This document shows positions 48,217 to 57,513 of a stretch of DNA of 64,000 bases, piece by piece (within the stretch, counting starts at the first letter, position 1; each line of letters opens with the position of its first letter). The stretch is from NCBI GenBank assembly GCA_007115705.1, contig QXEO01000464.1, positions 9,168,317 to 9,232,316 on the forward strand, given 5' to 3'. A model generated the notes under the pieces. It saw only the letters and a list, made by a program, of their open reading frames with translations, was not told the origin of the DNA and searched no databases. The position numbers were made by a program, and so were the translations under genes. This stretch comes from Dactylis glomerata (lineage: Eukaryota > Streptophyta > Magnoliopsida > Poales > Poaceae).

Positions 48217-48221
48217 AAACT
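48217..48221. repeat. Target-site duplication AAACT of element E (left copy)
   Basis: Repeated at 61035-61039. Joining the two restores the satellite phrase TGTGGAAACTAGAAAAACAC. Confidence 0.95.
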
Positions 48222-51200
48222 TGTGACGACCTCAAATTTGATAACAAATTCGAAGTGCCCGTTATGTATTCCACCGCAATCCCAGAATCATTGTTGCGAT
48301 ATACATAACGTAGTTGGTAACCAGTTCCATAGACATTACAATACGATGATTCAAATACAATGGTCATATAGACCAAGTCATATTACAACACAATATAGCA
48401 GCGGAAATAACGTCTTCGGCCCATGCCTTCTCCCTACAGGCAAATGGCGACTCACGGAGACGAGCTTAGTTCTGGTACTCTTCTTCATACCCTTCCTCCT
48501 GGTATTCCTCCCCATAGTCTGGCCAAGTTGATAGCCAGGGACACAGCCGTGAGTACATTGGATGCACTCGCAAACCATCTTATAAATGAAAAGATGAAGT
48601 AGATATGCAAGGTTGGGTATAGTGGACTAAGCACTAAGTTGGTTTGCAAAAGCTAGTTTTATTTCCCAAGAATGCTCATTGGTAGAAAAGAGGTTTAGTT
48701 CTCTAAGTTCATTCTAAAGAGGAACTTCAATGGGTCAAGATCATGGTCAAGTCAAGTCAATTCAAATTCATGTCATTCACCAAGTTCACCCTTGTTATTT
48801 TTAGTCTTGACAAAAGCCAGGTAGAGTTTGCCAACCGTCCATGACCGAGGACTCGGCTATTCGAATAGTTTGAAAACCTCTGCAGAGGGGTACACTTTAC
48901 CCACAAGATTCGATACATCTGCCGGGAGAATTCCACGGTTCGCCATACACAAAGGTATGCGGGTTTCAGATAATCAAACAAAACCTTTCACTTGCTCATC
49001 CTAGTATAGGATCCTTCCCTAGAGCCCGGGATACGGAATTCCCGCTCCGGCGCCTCTAGTTCTGCCCATCCCGGGTACCGGGTTAGTGGAAACCACTTGG
49101 TCAAGAAGTATCCGCCCGTGGAGTCCTTCCATGAAGATTTGATGCAAGACCTCCCATACTAAGATAAACAAGCTACGGATTAAGCCCCTTCCCATATAGG
49201 GGTAACGTGGTTGTACGTTATAATTGGCACCCATGTACATCACTCGTTGTCAATTGAGAAATACATTTCATAGTTCTTAGTCAAGATTATTTTCTTTCAT
49301 AAAGCCATCGTGTAGGAGCAATCTCCCATTTCAAGTTTCAAGTTCAAGTCACCACCTTTCAAATGGGGTTCCTCCAGAGATAGCCTCAAATTTTATTAGC
49401 GACTAAGCAACTACATTGAGTGAGAGTACTACTAACTAGGGTTGGATAAACTCAGCTTGATGCCCTTGATAATCAAGACATCAATACACTTCTATCATTC
49501 TACTCTAGCAATTCAATCATGCAATTTACTTAAAATAAGTAGAATGCAATAGTAAAACTAGGTAGTGGGAGTATGAATCAAAAGATGGCTTGCCTTGGTT
49601 GGCAAAGTGTCCGGGGTTCTCTTCTTCTTCTTGATAATAATAATCCCCTCCAATATCCTCCTCGGCAACACTAGCGTCTAATAACGAATAAACACAAAGC
49701 ACACCATCACTTCACCAAGCTAACAACACACCAAGCACACATCTATGTTTGTTAACCAAAGCATTCATGTTGCATTGTTATGGTGTTGGATTGTAAGTCT
49801 TTCTTCTAAGTTTTCTTCAAGTGTGCAAGCTAGATTCTTTACTAAGTAGCATAAGTGGTTCACTTGTGCAGCATTGGTGTTGATTTAGGGTTACTAAGAC
49901 AAGTTTAGGTGGGATGGGTCCACTAAGTGAATTGGTAAAGAGGGCAATTAATTCTAAGTGTGCACTAGTGATCTATCATTTTATGCTAACAAATAGGTTT
50001 GGGTTAGGGTCTAAATGATCACACTAATATGGTTTGGGTAGATTAGTGTTGACTAACAGTAAGAGGGGTCATTAGTGAGTTCACATTTTAATTTTCATGA
50101 TTTTTGATGGCTTAAATAATTTTCTAGAAATCTTTCATGATTAATAAAGCTATGGTCCCACTATTCATATCTAATTAAATTCCTAACTTATTTTGAATTC
50201 TAACCAGTTCTACTGTGTAGAGTATTTTATAAGCTTTCCAACGCATATTTATTTGCTAAAAACGGATTTGTAAAACTCCGGGAATTTGAATTGTAAAAAC
50301 AGTGCTGAATTTAGTTCGAAAATCGGGCGGAAAAAAAATAAAAACGGGAAAAGATTAGTGCTGAATCCAAACTGGGCCGCACACAGGAGGCTACCGGGCC
50401 GGCCCACTAGGCTAAAGCTGGCTGGAGGTTAAGTGAAAAAAAAAAGCTGACAAGGGGGGCCCGCTACTTAAAACGAAAGGGTATCGGGGCTTCTTCCCCG
50501 GGCGCTACTGGAACGTAAACGAGAGCAAGCTCTGGGAGCAGGGCGGCGACGGGGAGGCTCACCGGAGCGGCGGCGACCGGCGGCGAGGATGCAGGACGGA
50601 TGCGGGGGTCCTCCTCCGCCACCTCCAGCAGGTACAGCTCCGGGGAAAGCTCAGCAATGCCGGGAACGTGCGGTGGCCTGCGGGGACGTCGAGGTCGGCG
50701 AGCTCGACTGAGAGCACGAGAGCGAGGGAAACGTTGTCTAGGAAGGTGCTGGGGATGGTGTGGTTCTTTTCAGGGAAGAAGGGCGCCCTTTTATAGGCGG
50801 GAGAGGGAGCACCGGCGAGGTCCAGAGGCGGCCAGCACACCGTGTGTGTCGGCCGTGGGAGGGGCAAGGCTTGGTTCTGGCGTGGGCGGCGGGCTGCTGC
50901 GTGCTGTAGGAGCATCCTAGCGCGATGGGAGGGGCTGAGATGGTCTGGTTCAGAGGGGGGCATGGTAGGGGTCCGGTGTGCTCTTCTTCCATGCCATCCA
51001 TGTCTCACGGCCGGTGCTTGTGCAGGGGAGACAAGGAATCGACCCAGGAGATCCCAGAGCACTGCTTGGAGGTCAGAGACTAGGGCTAGGGCTGCCCAAC
51101 ACTGTGGCAAACAGTTGATGCGATTTTGCTAGATTTCTGCCCACCAAGTGTTTGTTGAAATGCCCGCAAGAACCCAAAATTTGATTTTTCAAATTTTTCC

Positions 51201-51743
51201 ACTTTGGGTGCTCATCATATTGGATAAGATACCCAGGCATATTTTTGTTACAGTGAAAGGTTGAGTTTTGCAAAAATTTATATTTCAAATTTGATATGGT
51301 TTCTGTTTCAGATTCAAACTTTGGCTCAAGTTTGAGTGGTGTTCTGGTTTGAAATTTGGGTAAATCTTTGTTGGTTGAGTTAGTCCACAACTTGGTTAAG
51401 CTCAACTCACTGGCCAAACATGAAGGTGGGTTCTAGGTTTCTTAACTCAAGGGCTCAAAGTAGGGTAGTCAAACAGATTTCCTAGATCATCTTTTCCTTC
51501 TCTTTTTCTTTCTTATTTTTATTTCTGGTTGCTTTGGTTCTTATAATCTTTCTCAATTGATTCTGTTGGTTCACTTAGAATTAACTAGACAATACACAAT
51601 CAAAAACAACACACATGAAATCATAGAATACATAGAGTAGAAAATACATGTATGCATAAAATAATGAGTAAAAAGTTTTATTTGGGTCCAAAATTTGGTA
51701 CTTTATTTAATAAGAAGTGGATTACAATTTCTGAGTTGTTACA
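48222..51743 (-). mobile_element. 3' LTR of element E
   Basis: Pairs with 57514-61034. It contains a GC-rich promoter/leader block (50.46-51.02 kb), a TATA at 50789-50795 and the segment shared with D at 49019-49243. The deduced U3 is about 0.95 kb and R/U5 about 2.57 kb. The 183-residue frame at 50559-51110 is not supported as a gene. Confidence 0.95.
50789..50795 (-). promoter_or_regulatory. TATA box in 3' LTR of E
   Basis: The minus strand reads CCGCCTATAAAAGGGCGCCC; the same sequence is in the 5' LTR and a variant is in D. Confidence 0.7.
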
Positions 51744-51757
51744 ATCTTCCCCCCTTA
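51744..51757 (-). other. Polypurine tract of element E
   Basis: The minus strand reads TAAGGGGGGAAGAT directly before the LTR terminus. Confidence 0.85.
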
Positions 51758-51786
51758 AAAAGAATCTCGTCCCCGAGATTCACTAA

Positions 51787-54700
51787 TTAAGAACTGAAAA
51801 GATTGGGAAACTCTTTCTGAAGGTAATCTTCTCGTTCCCAAGTAGCTTCAGCTTCGGTGTGATTACTCCACTGAACTTTCAGAAACTTGATACTTCGGGT
51901 TCGAGTGGTTCGATATGCTTCCTCGAGGATACGGATAGGTACTTCACGATAGGTCAAATCCTTGTTGATGTCCACCGAACGGTGATCAATATTCTTGAAG
52001 GTTTCGGGCTTCTCCGGAACTTCAAGACATTTCCGAAGTAAGGACACGTGGAAGACATCGTGTACTTCAGACAATTCAGGGGGCATTTCCAACTGATAAG
52101 ACACTTCTCCTCGGCGGTCTAGTATCTTGAAGGGTCCAATATATCTTGGCGCAAGCTTTCCTTTTACTTGGAATCTTTGCATTCCCTTGAGAGGTGATAC
52201 TCTAAGATAAACAAAGTCTCCACTCTTGAAAGTCAGTTCTCGACGTCTCTTGTCGGCATAACTCTTTTGTCTTGACTGGGCTGCCTTGAGGTATTCACGA
52301 ATCATGCGAACTTTCTCCTCGGCTTCTTGCAAAATATCTGGTCCAAAAATCTGACTGTCTCCGGTTTCTGACCAATTCAGAGGGGTACGACACTTTCTTC
52401 CATACAAGGCTTCAAATGGGGCCATTTGCAAACTGGCTTGATAACTGTTGTTGTAGGAAAACTCCGCGAAAGGCAGACAATCTTCCCACTTAGCTCCATA
52501 GGCTAGAACACAGGCTCTCAACATATCTTCAAGTATTTGGTTTACTCTTTCAGTCTGTCCATCCGTCTGAGGGTGGTAAGCGGTGCTAAAGGCTAACTTG
52601 GTTCCCAGAGCTTGATGTAAGCTTTTCCAAAATCTTGAGGTGAACTGGGTTCCTCGGTCGGAAACTATGGTTTTAGGGATTCCATGCAAACTGACAATTC
52701 TGGATAGATACAGATCGGCTAGCTGATCTGAGCGATGAGTGGTCTTGACAGGAATAAAATGGGCAACTTTGGTCAGTCTATCCACAATGACCCAAATAGA
52801 GTCATTTCCACGGCTAGACCTTGGAAATCCAGTGATGAAATCCATTCCAACAGATTCCCACTTCCATTCCGGAACTTGCAAAGGTTGCAATAATCCCGCA
52901 GGACGTTGATGTTCAGCCTTGACTCTTTGACAAATATCACACTTGGATATAAACGAGGCAATCTCACGCTTCATTCCATGCCACCAAAATTGTTCCTTCA
53001 AATCTTGGTACATCTTAGTTCCACCAGGGTGGATGGAGTAAGGTGTCTCATGGGCTTCCTTCATAATCACTTCCTTTAGTTCTGAATCAGCGGGCACACA
53101 AATACGGCCTTTATACCAAAGAACTCCTTGATCATCCTCTTCAAATCCTGGCACCTTGCCGGAACCAATTCTGCGCTTGATTCCTTCAATACTCTCATTT
53201 CCCTTCTGGGCTTCTTTGATCTGGCTCATCAACGTGGGTTGAAACTCAAGGTTGGCTAAGAATCCTTGACTGACTAGTTCCAATCCAAATTTTTCAAACT
53301 CTTGGTGCAGCATAGGTTGCTCTTCCTTGATCCTCATATTCAACGAACACGGCTTTCTACTCAACGCATCGGCCACTACATTGGCCTTACCGGGGTGATA
53401 GTGAATTTCCAGATCATAATCCTTGATCAACTCTATCCATCTCCTTTGCCTCATGTTCAACTCCTTCTGGGTGAAAATATACTTCAAACTCTTGTGGTCA
53501 GAATAGATCTCACAACGGTTGCCCATCAGATAGTTCCTCCAAGTCTTCAAAGCTAGAACCACGGCTGCTAACTCTAGATCATGGGTTGGATAATTTTCTT
53601 CATGAGGTCTAAGCTGCCGAGAGAGGTAAGCTATTACCTTGCCTTCTTGCATCAAGACACAACCAAGTCCAAGTTTGGAAGCGTCGCAATAGACATCAAA
53701 GTTTTTAGTGATATCGGGCATGGTTAGGACGGGGGCGGTCACCAGTCGCTTCTTGAGCTCTTGAAAACTCTCTTCACACTTAGGGGTCCATTCAAACTTC
53801 TTGTCTTTCTTCAACAATTGGGTCATTGGCCGGGCAATACTGGAAAATCCTTCAACAAACTTGCGGTAATAACCCGCTAATCCGAGAAAACCTCTAACTT
53901 CCGTCTGAGTGGTAGGGGCTTCCCAATCCATGACTGACTTGATCTTCTTGGGGTCTACCGATATTCCTCCTGCTGATAGCACATGGCCTAAGAATCCAAC
54001 TTCCTTCAACCAGAACTCACACTTGCTGAACTTGGCATACAGCTGATGCTCCCTTAAGGTTTCTAAGATTAATCTCAAATGGGTTGCATGCTCTTCTTCG
54101 GACTTGGAGTAGATAAGAATGTCATCAATGAAGACAACAACAAACTTATCCAAGAACTTCATAAAAACCTTATTCATGAGATTCATGAAATAAGCAGGGG
54201 CATTGGTTAATCCAAATGACATTACGGTGTACTCATACAATCCGTATCGGGTAGTGAAGGCTGTTTTGGGGATATCCGTTGCACGGATCTTCAATTGGTG
54301 GTATCCAGTTCTAAGATCTATCTTTGAGAATACTCTGGCTCCAGTCAATTGGTCAAACAAATCTTCGATCTTCGGGAGAGGGTACTTGTTCTTGATGGTC
54401 ACATCGTTAAGCTTGCGATAATCAGTGCACAGTCGGCTCGAACCGTCACTTTTATCCACAAACAAAACCGGTGATCTCCAAGCAGAAGAACTTGGCTGAA
54501 TCAATCCCTTGCTCAAGAGGTCATCCAATTGCTTCTTCAACTCAACTAATTCAGCTGGGTTCATACGATAGGGTCGTTGGGCTATAGATCCCGTTCCGGG
54601 GATAAGCTCCATGATAAACTCAATATCCCGATCCGGTGGCATTCCGGGTAGCTCATCGGGAAAGACATCCGGGTATTCACAGACGATGGGGACTTGCTCC

Positions 54701-56322
54701 AAAGTCGGTCCTGAGATACTCTTATGACATCTGGGAATTGGAATGGGTTTGATTGACACATGCTTTACTAAAACTCCATGGCTACTCCTCATGGTAATGG
54801 TCTTTTTGGCACAATCTATAATTCCTTGGTGTTGAGACATCCAATCCATACCTAGGACCACTTCCAATCCTTTGGTTCCTAACACAATCAAACTGGCTAA
54901 GAATGAGATCCCATGGATTTCTATGGGCACTGCCAAACAGGTACAACTGGCTTTGGTTACTGACCCGGGAATTTGCACAGACATGACATCTTTCAAGGGT
55001 GTGGGTTGAAGTCCACTTTTATCAACGAATAATTGGGTAACAAATGAGTGTGAAGCTCCAGAATCAAACAGAACTCGTGCAAGAACTGAGTTAACAGGGA
55101 ACATACCAAGCACGACGTCTGTTGCTTCCTGAGCTTCTTCAACATTCATGTGATTCAGACGGCCTCGAGAGTGAGGCTGGTTCCTTGGTGGATAGTTCTT
55201 GCCATTTCCCACACGGCGCTGTTGCTGAGCAGGAGCAGTAGTCTTGGATGCATCATTCAGCTTCTTGGGGCACTCATTGGAGTAGTGCCCTTTAAGTCCG
55301 CACTCATAACAGGTAACTCCAGACTTGTCACCAGGCTTGGGTAACACAGGGGCGCCATTGGGCCTCGGAGCATTGGTGTTGAAGTTGTTGCCACTAGGTC
55401 TTGGGGGTGCACGGTTGAAGTTGTTTCCGGGCGGACGGTTGGGATAGTTGGGACGTGGAGCAGGTGCAGGTGGCCTCATTGGCCTAGGGGCGAAACCCAT
55501 AGGTGCATTTCCCCTTGGCTTCTGCGAGTGGCTCGAGTTGCCTTGATACATCATACGGCGCTTGCGGTTCTCGGTAGCTTGCTTGAGTTTGCCTTCCATC
55601 TGAATGGCAGAGTCAACCAATGACTCCAGGTCGGCAAAGGGAATGCTGACCAAGACACATTGCATCTCATCATGAAGTCCATCCAGAAACCTTTCTTGCT
55701 TCTTCTCAGTGGTGTTGGTGTCATCTGGGGCATACCTAGACAAGGTAAGGAACTTGTCACGGTAATCCACCACAGACATGGAACCTTGCTTCAGATTTCT
55801 GAACTCATCCCTCATCCTTTTAACCAATCCCATAGGGACATGGGCTTTGCTAAACTTGCTCTTGAACTCCTCCCAAGGCATCACATACCCTGGGGCTTGC
55901 ATTGCACGGGTGCTATCCCACCAAGCTCTCGCTGCTCCAGCAAGATAGTGGGTGGTGTACAGAACCTTCTCATTTTCACCAACTTCGGCGACTGCCAAAT
56001 TGTTCTCCATAGTGCGAAGCCAGTCATCGGCATCTAAGGACTCTTCAGACTTAGTGAATATAGGAGGGTTGGTGTTTTGGAAACTCCTTAACTTGGATCG
56101 GTGATCACCATTGCCATTGTTTTCTCCTTCACCATGGCCATTGCCATTGCCATTGTTGTGGTTCATTGCCATCTGGGTTAATTGCTGAAGAGTGGCCAAG
56201 TTAGCTTGGCGCTCAGCTCGGGCTGCTTCCCGGTCTTCCATGATCAACCTTAGCAATTCAGCCATTTCCGGGTTCGGGGGTGGGGGTGCTCGCGGCATCT
56301 GAAGATAAGGTGTGTAAGACAA
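51787..56322 (-). CDS. gag-pol: Gag-pol polyprotein of element E (chromovirus), 1511 aa
   Basis: The start at 56322 gives MSYTPYLQMPRAPPP. Gag capsid is about 80-250 (LAGAARAWWDS), followed by a Pro/Asn-rich linker and one CCHC zinc knuckle (C338, C341, H346, C351). Protease has VLFDSGASHSFV (D420). RT is about 585-765 with LCTDYRKLND and the catalytic FIDDILIYS (D733, D734). RNase H has FDVYCDASKLG (D880) and SDHKSL. The integrase zinc finger is H1091/H1098 with C1128/C1131, and the core D1161, D1222, E1258 gives D-60-D-35-E. The C-terminal chromodomain is about 1459-1509 (IKFLKVQWSNHTEAEATWE), expected to guide integration to modified chromatin. All catalytic residues are present and there are no stops, so it appears competent. 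Gag and pol are in one frame, as is usual in this clade. Confidence 0.97.
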   Translation of the reverse strand: MSYTPYLQMPRAPPPPNPEMAELLRLIMEDREAARAERQANLATLQQLTQMAMNHNNGNGNGHGEGENNGNGDHRSKLRSFQNTNPPIFTKSEESLDADDWLRTMENNLAVAEVGENEKVLYTTHYLAGAARAWWDSTRAMQAPGYVMPWEEFKSKFSKAHVPMGLVKRMRDEFRNLKQGSMSVVDYRDKFLTLSRYAPDDTNTTEKKQERFLDGLHDEMQCVLVSIPFADLESLVDSAIQMEGKLKQATENRKRRMMYQGNSSHSQKPRGNAPMGFAPRPMRPPAPAPRPNYPNRPPGNNFNRAPPRPSGNNFNTNAPRPNGAPVLPKPGDKSGVTCYECGLKGHYSNECPKKLNDASKTTAPAQQQRRVGNGKNYPPRNQPHSRGRLNHMNVEEAQEATDVVLGMFPVNSVLARVLFDSGASHSFVTQLFVDKSGLQPTPLKDVMSVQIPGSVTKASCTCLAVPIEIHGISFLASLIVLGTKGLEVVLGMDWMSQHQGIIDCAKKTITMRSSHGVLVKHVSIKPIPIPRCHKSISGPTLEQVPIVCEYPDVFPDELPGMPPDRDIEFIMELIPGTGSIAQRPYRMNPAELVELKKQLDDLLSKGLIQPSSSAWRSPVLFVDKSDGSSRLCTDYRKLNDVTIKNKYPLPKIEDLFDQLTGARVFSKIDLRTGYHQLKIRATDIPKTAFTTRYGLYEYTVMSFGLTNAPAYFMNLMNKVFMKFLDKFVVVFIDDILIYSKSEEEHATHLRLILETLREHQLYAKFSKCEFWLKEVGFLGHVLSAGGISVDPKKIKSVMDWEAPTTQTEVRGFLGLAGYYRKFVEGFSSIARPMTQLLKKDKKFEWTPKCEESFQELKKRLVTAPVLTMPDITKNFDVYCDASKLGLGCVLMQEGKVIAYLSRQLRPHEENYPTHDLELAAVVLALKTWRNYLMGNRCEIYSDHKSLKYIFTQKELNMRQRRWIELIKDYDLEIHYHPGKANVVADALSRKPCSLNMRIKEEQPMLHQEFEKFGLELVSQGFLANLEFQPTLMSQIKEAQKGNESIEGIKRRIGSGKVPGFEEDDQGVLWYKGRICVPADSELKEVIMKEAHETPYSIHPGGTKMYQDLKEQFWWHGMKREIASFISKCDICQRVKAEHQRPAGLLQPLQVPEWKWESVGMDFITGFPRSSRGNDSIWVIVDRLTKVAHFIPVKTTHRSDQLADLYLSRIVSLHGIPKTIVSDRGTQFTSRFWKSLHQALGTKLAFSTAYHPQTDGQTERVNQILEDMLRACVLAYGAKWEDCLPFAEFSYNNSYQASLQMAPFEALYGRKCRTPLNWSETGDSQIFGPDILQEAEEKVRMIREYLKAAQSRQKSYADKRRRELTFKSGDFVYLRVSPLKGMQRFQVKGKLAPRYIGPFKILDRRGEVSYQLEMPPELSEVHDVFHVSLLRKCLEVPEKPETFKNIDHRSVDINKDLTYREVPIRILEEAYRTTRTRSIKFLKVQWSNHTEAEATWEREDYLQKEFPNLFSS

Positions 56323-56573
56323 GAGGGAAAAGCTAATTTGCTAAGATTTAAAGGTAACATGGATGATGCAATTTTGTTTTACTAAGGCCTTAGAGGCCAA
56401 ATTCAAATTTCATTCATCACTCATCAAACATATCATACATACGAGTTCACACATTACAAATGGTTTACATCAAACCATTGCGACTCGTCTACTAGAGAGG
56501 GGGATACAACTCACACCTACACGAAGTGAACATAAAGTGGAACTCATAGCTAGATAACACGTGGATCTCGGAT
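56323..56573 (-). other. Spacer between the extra ORF and gag of element E
   Basis: About 250 bp without an ORF of note. It probably contains the leader for gag translation; no motif recognised. Confidence 0.5.
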
Positions 56574-57298
56574 CTAAACAGCGGGCTCCTCGGGGTCTTC
56601 CTCCTCGTCACTCACAATGAATCCATTGTGTCCACCATCCTCCGGATCATCGAGGTCCTCCATGAAGTCATCCTCATCACTAATGAGGGCATTATCCTCC
56701 TTGCGGAGATCAATGCCTTCCTCCTCACCAAGGTGATCCTCAAGACTCTCAATGTACGCAGTCAACTCCGCCACATTGGCCTTCAACTCCTCAAGGTCCT
56801 GTTCCTTCTCATCGCGCTGGCGACGAAGGCTCTTGCGCTCCTTCGCAAGAATCCTGATAGTGCTCCTCGCCTCCACCAGTGCAAAGTGCTCGAGGTTGGC
56901 CCTAGTACGGGCACGGTCGGCCTCCTGCTGAGTGGAGTACAGCAAGAAGTCCATGCATCACGCCGAGCAAAGTTCCTAAAGCGCTCTCCCTGAACCTCCT
57001 CAACGTGCAGTCCGCACAAGCGGGCGTGCATCTCTTGCATCGCTCGGACCAAACCATCGGCCCAAGTGTTCTCCACAAGCTCAAACTTGACCCTTGGAGA
57101 ACCCAAAATCCCCTTCTTGCCACGGCAACTAGCTCGGATGAGCCATCGTAGCTCTCCATCTGGGTGCTCATTGAGCACGGCTCCCTTGAACTCCGGGTAC
57201 AAACGGTTCAGGAACAAGGTCAGGGTGGTGAGGTCGCGCTCGAAACAAAGGCTGCCACCATGGCCCAACTGGTACTGCTCAGTGAATACCGGGGCCAT
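56574..57298 (-). pseudogene. Extra ORF upstream of gag in element E, split by one frameshift
   Basis: The first part starts at 57298 (MAPVFTEQYQLGHGG) and reads sensibly to about GERFRNFARRDA near 56957. There the frame is lost, and the other frame continues from MDFLLYSTQQEADRAR (56954) to the stop at 56574. Joined, it would be about 241 codons. The second half is an Arg/Glu-rich helix (KERKSLRRQRDEKEQDLEELK), likely coiled coil, followed by a very acidic tail (DEDDFMEDLDDPED, EEEDPEEPAV). From memory, an ORF in front of gag (orf0) has been described in related rice elements (RIRE3/RIRE8); the function is unknown. Given almost identical LTRs and an intact gag-pol, the break is either very recent, a sequencing/assembly error, or bypassed by frameshifting or separate initiation at 56954. 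Confidence 0.65.
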
Positions 57299-57497
57299 CT
57301 ACAAAATTTTAGATTAGTTCAAGTTAGTGATCAACTCAAGTGTGCAAAATTTTAAGTAGGCAAAAATTGAAGTATGTATAAAACTTTGCAACTAGAGAGG
57401 AAAGACTAAGAAATTTTGAAATCATTATTTATATATTTGCTTTTATCAAGTTTTCATTTAACGCCCATTCTAACTAAGGTCTCCTATGGTCAGCCTA

Positions 57498-57510
57498 GGC
57501 TCTGATACCA
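57498..57510 (-). other. Primer binding site of element E (initiator tRNA-Met)
   Basis: The minus strand reads TGGTATCAGAGCC, complementary to the 3' end of plant initiator tRNA-Met, 3 bp from the LTR edge at 57514. The match continues past one extra base. Confidence 0.9.
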
Positions 57511-57513
57511 ACT

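Larger units (their letters stand above)
33763..48221. repeat. 667-bp satellite array, main segment
   Basis: Anchors (CATCACTCACC or CATCACACACC) lie at 33766, 34434, 35100, 35767, 36429, 37096, 37763, 38428, 39096, 39763, 40429, 41095, 41762, 42430, 43097, 43765, 44433, 45100, 45768, 46435, 47103 and 47770. Spacing is 662-668 bp. The monomer has three CCATGG sites, a poly-T run after the anchor (CCATTTTTTTGATTTTTTC) and no obvious internal sub-repeat. From 35100 onward, three monomer types alternate as a ~2.0-kb higher-order repeat. The array is interrupted at 48221 by element E. Confidence 0.96.
35100..48221. repeat. Trimeric higher-order repeat (about 2.0 kb) of the satellite
   Basis: Type a has TTGGATTAAAAAGG, AAGCTCCTGG and usually CATCGGCCAAGCAAG. 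Type b has ATGACTTCATGCT, GCCAAGTGGGG, CAGGAGACC and, usually, AATGTATTTTTTATG. Type c has GTCCATCACACACC, AATTCCGCAGG, TTGCAGCCCC and TTGGTCGCCCC. Units start at 35100, 37096, 39096, 41095, 43097 (only two monomers), 44433 and 46435, and at 61255 beyond element E. Lengths are 1996, 2000, 1999, 2002, 1336, 2002 and 2002 (net of E). Same-type monomers two kilobases apart are nearly identical, while neighbours differ at many diagnostic sites. Confidence 0.92.

Noticed and set aside
35100..48221. CRISPR-like array of direct repeats
   Set aside because: Repeat unit is 667 bp with no short repeat/spacer pattern, and the surroundings are eukaryotic.
50559..51132. 183-codon minus-strand and plus-strand ORFs in the LTRs of E (also 59850-60423)
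   Set aside because: GC-rich LTR leader around the TATA box; frame not maintained in D and no recognisable domain.
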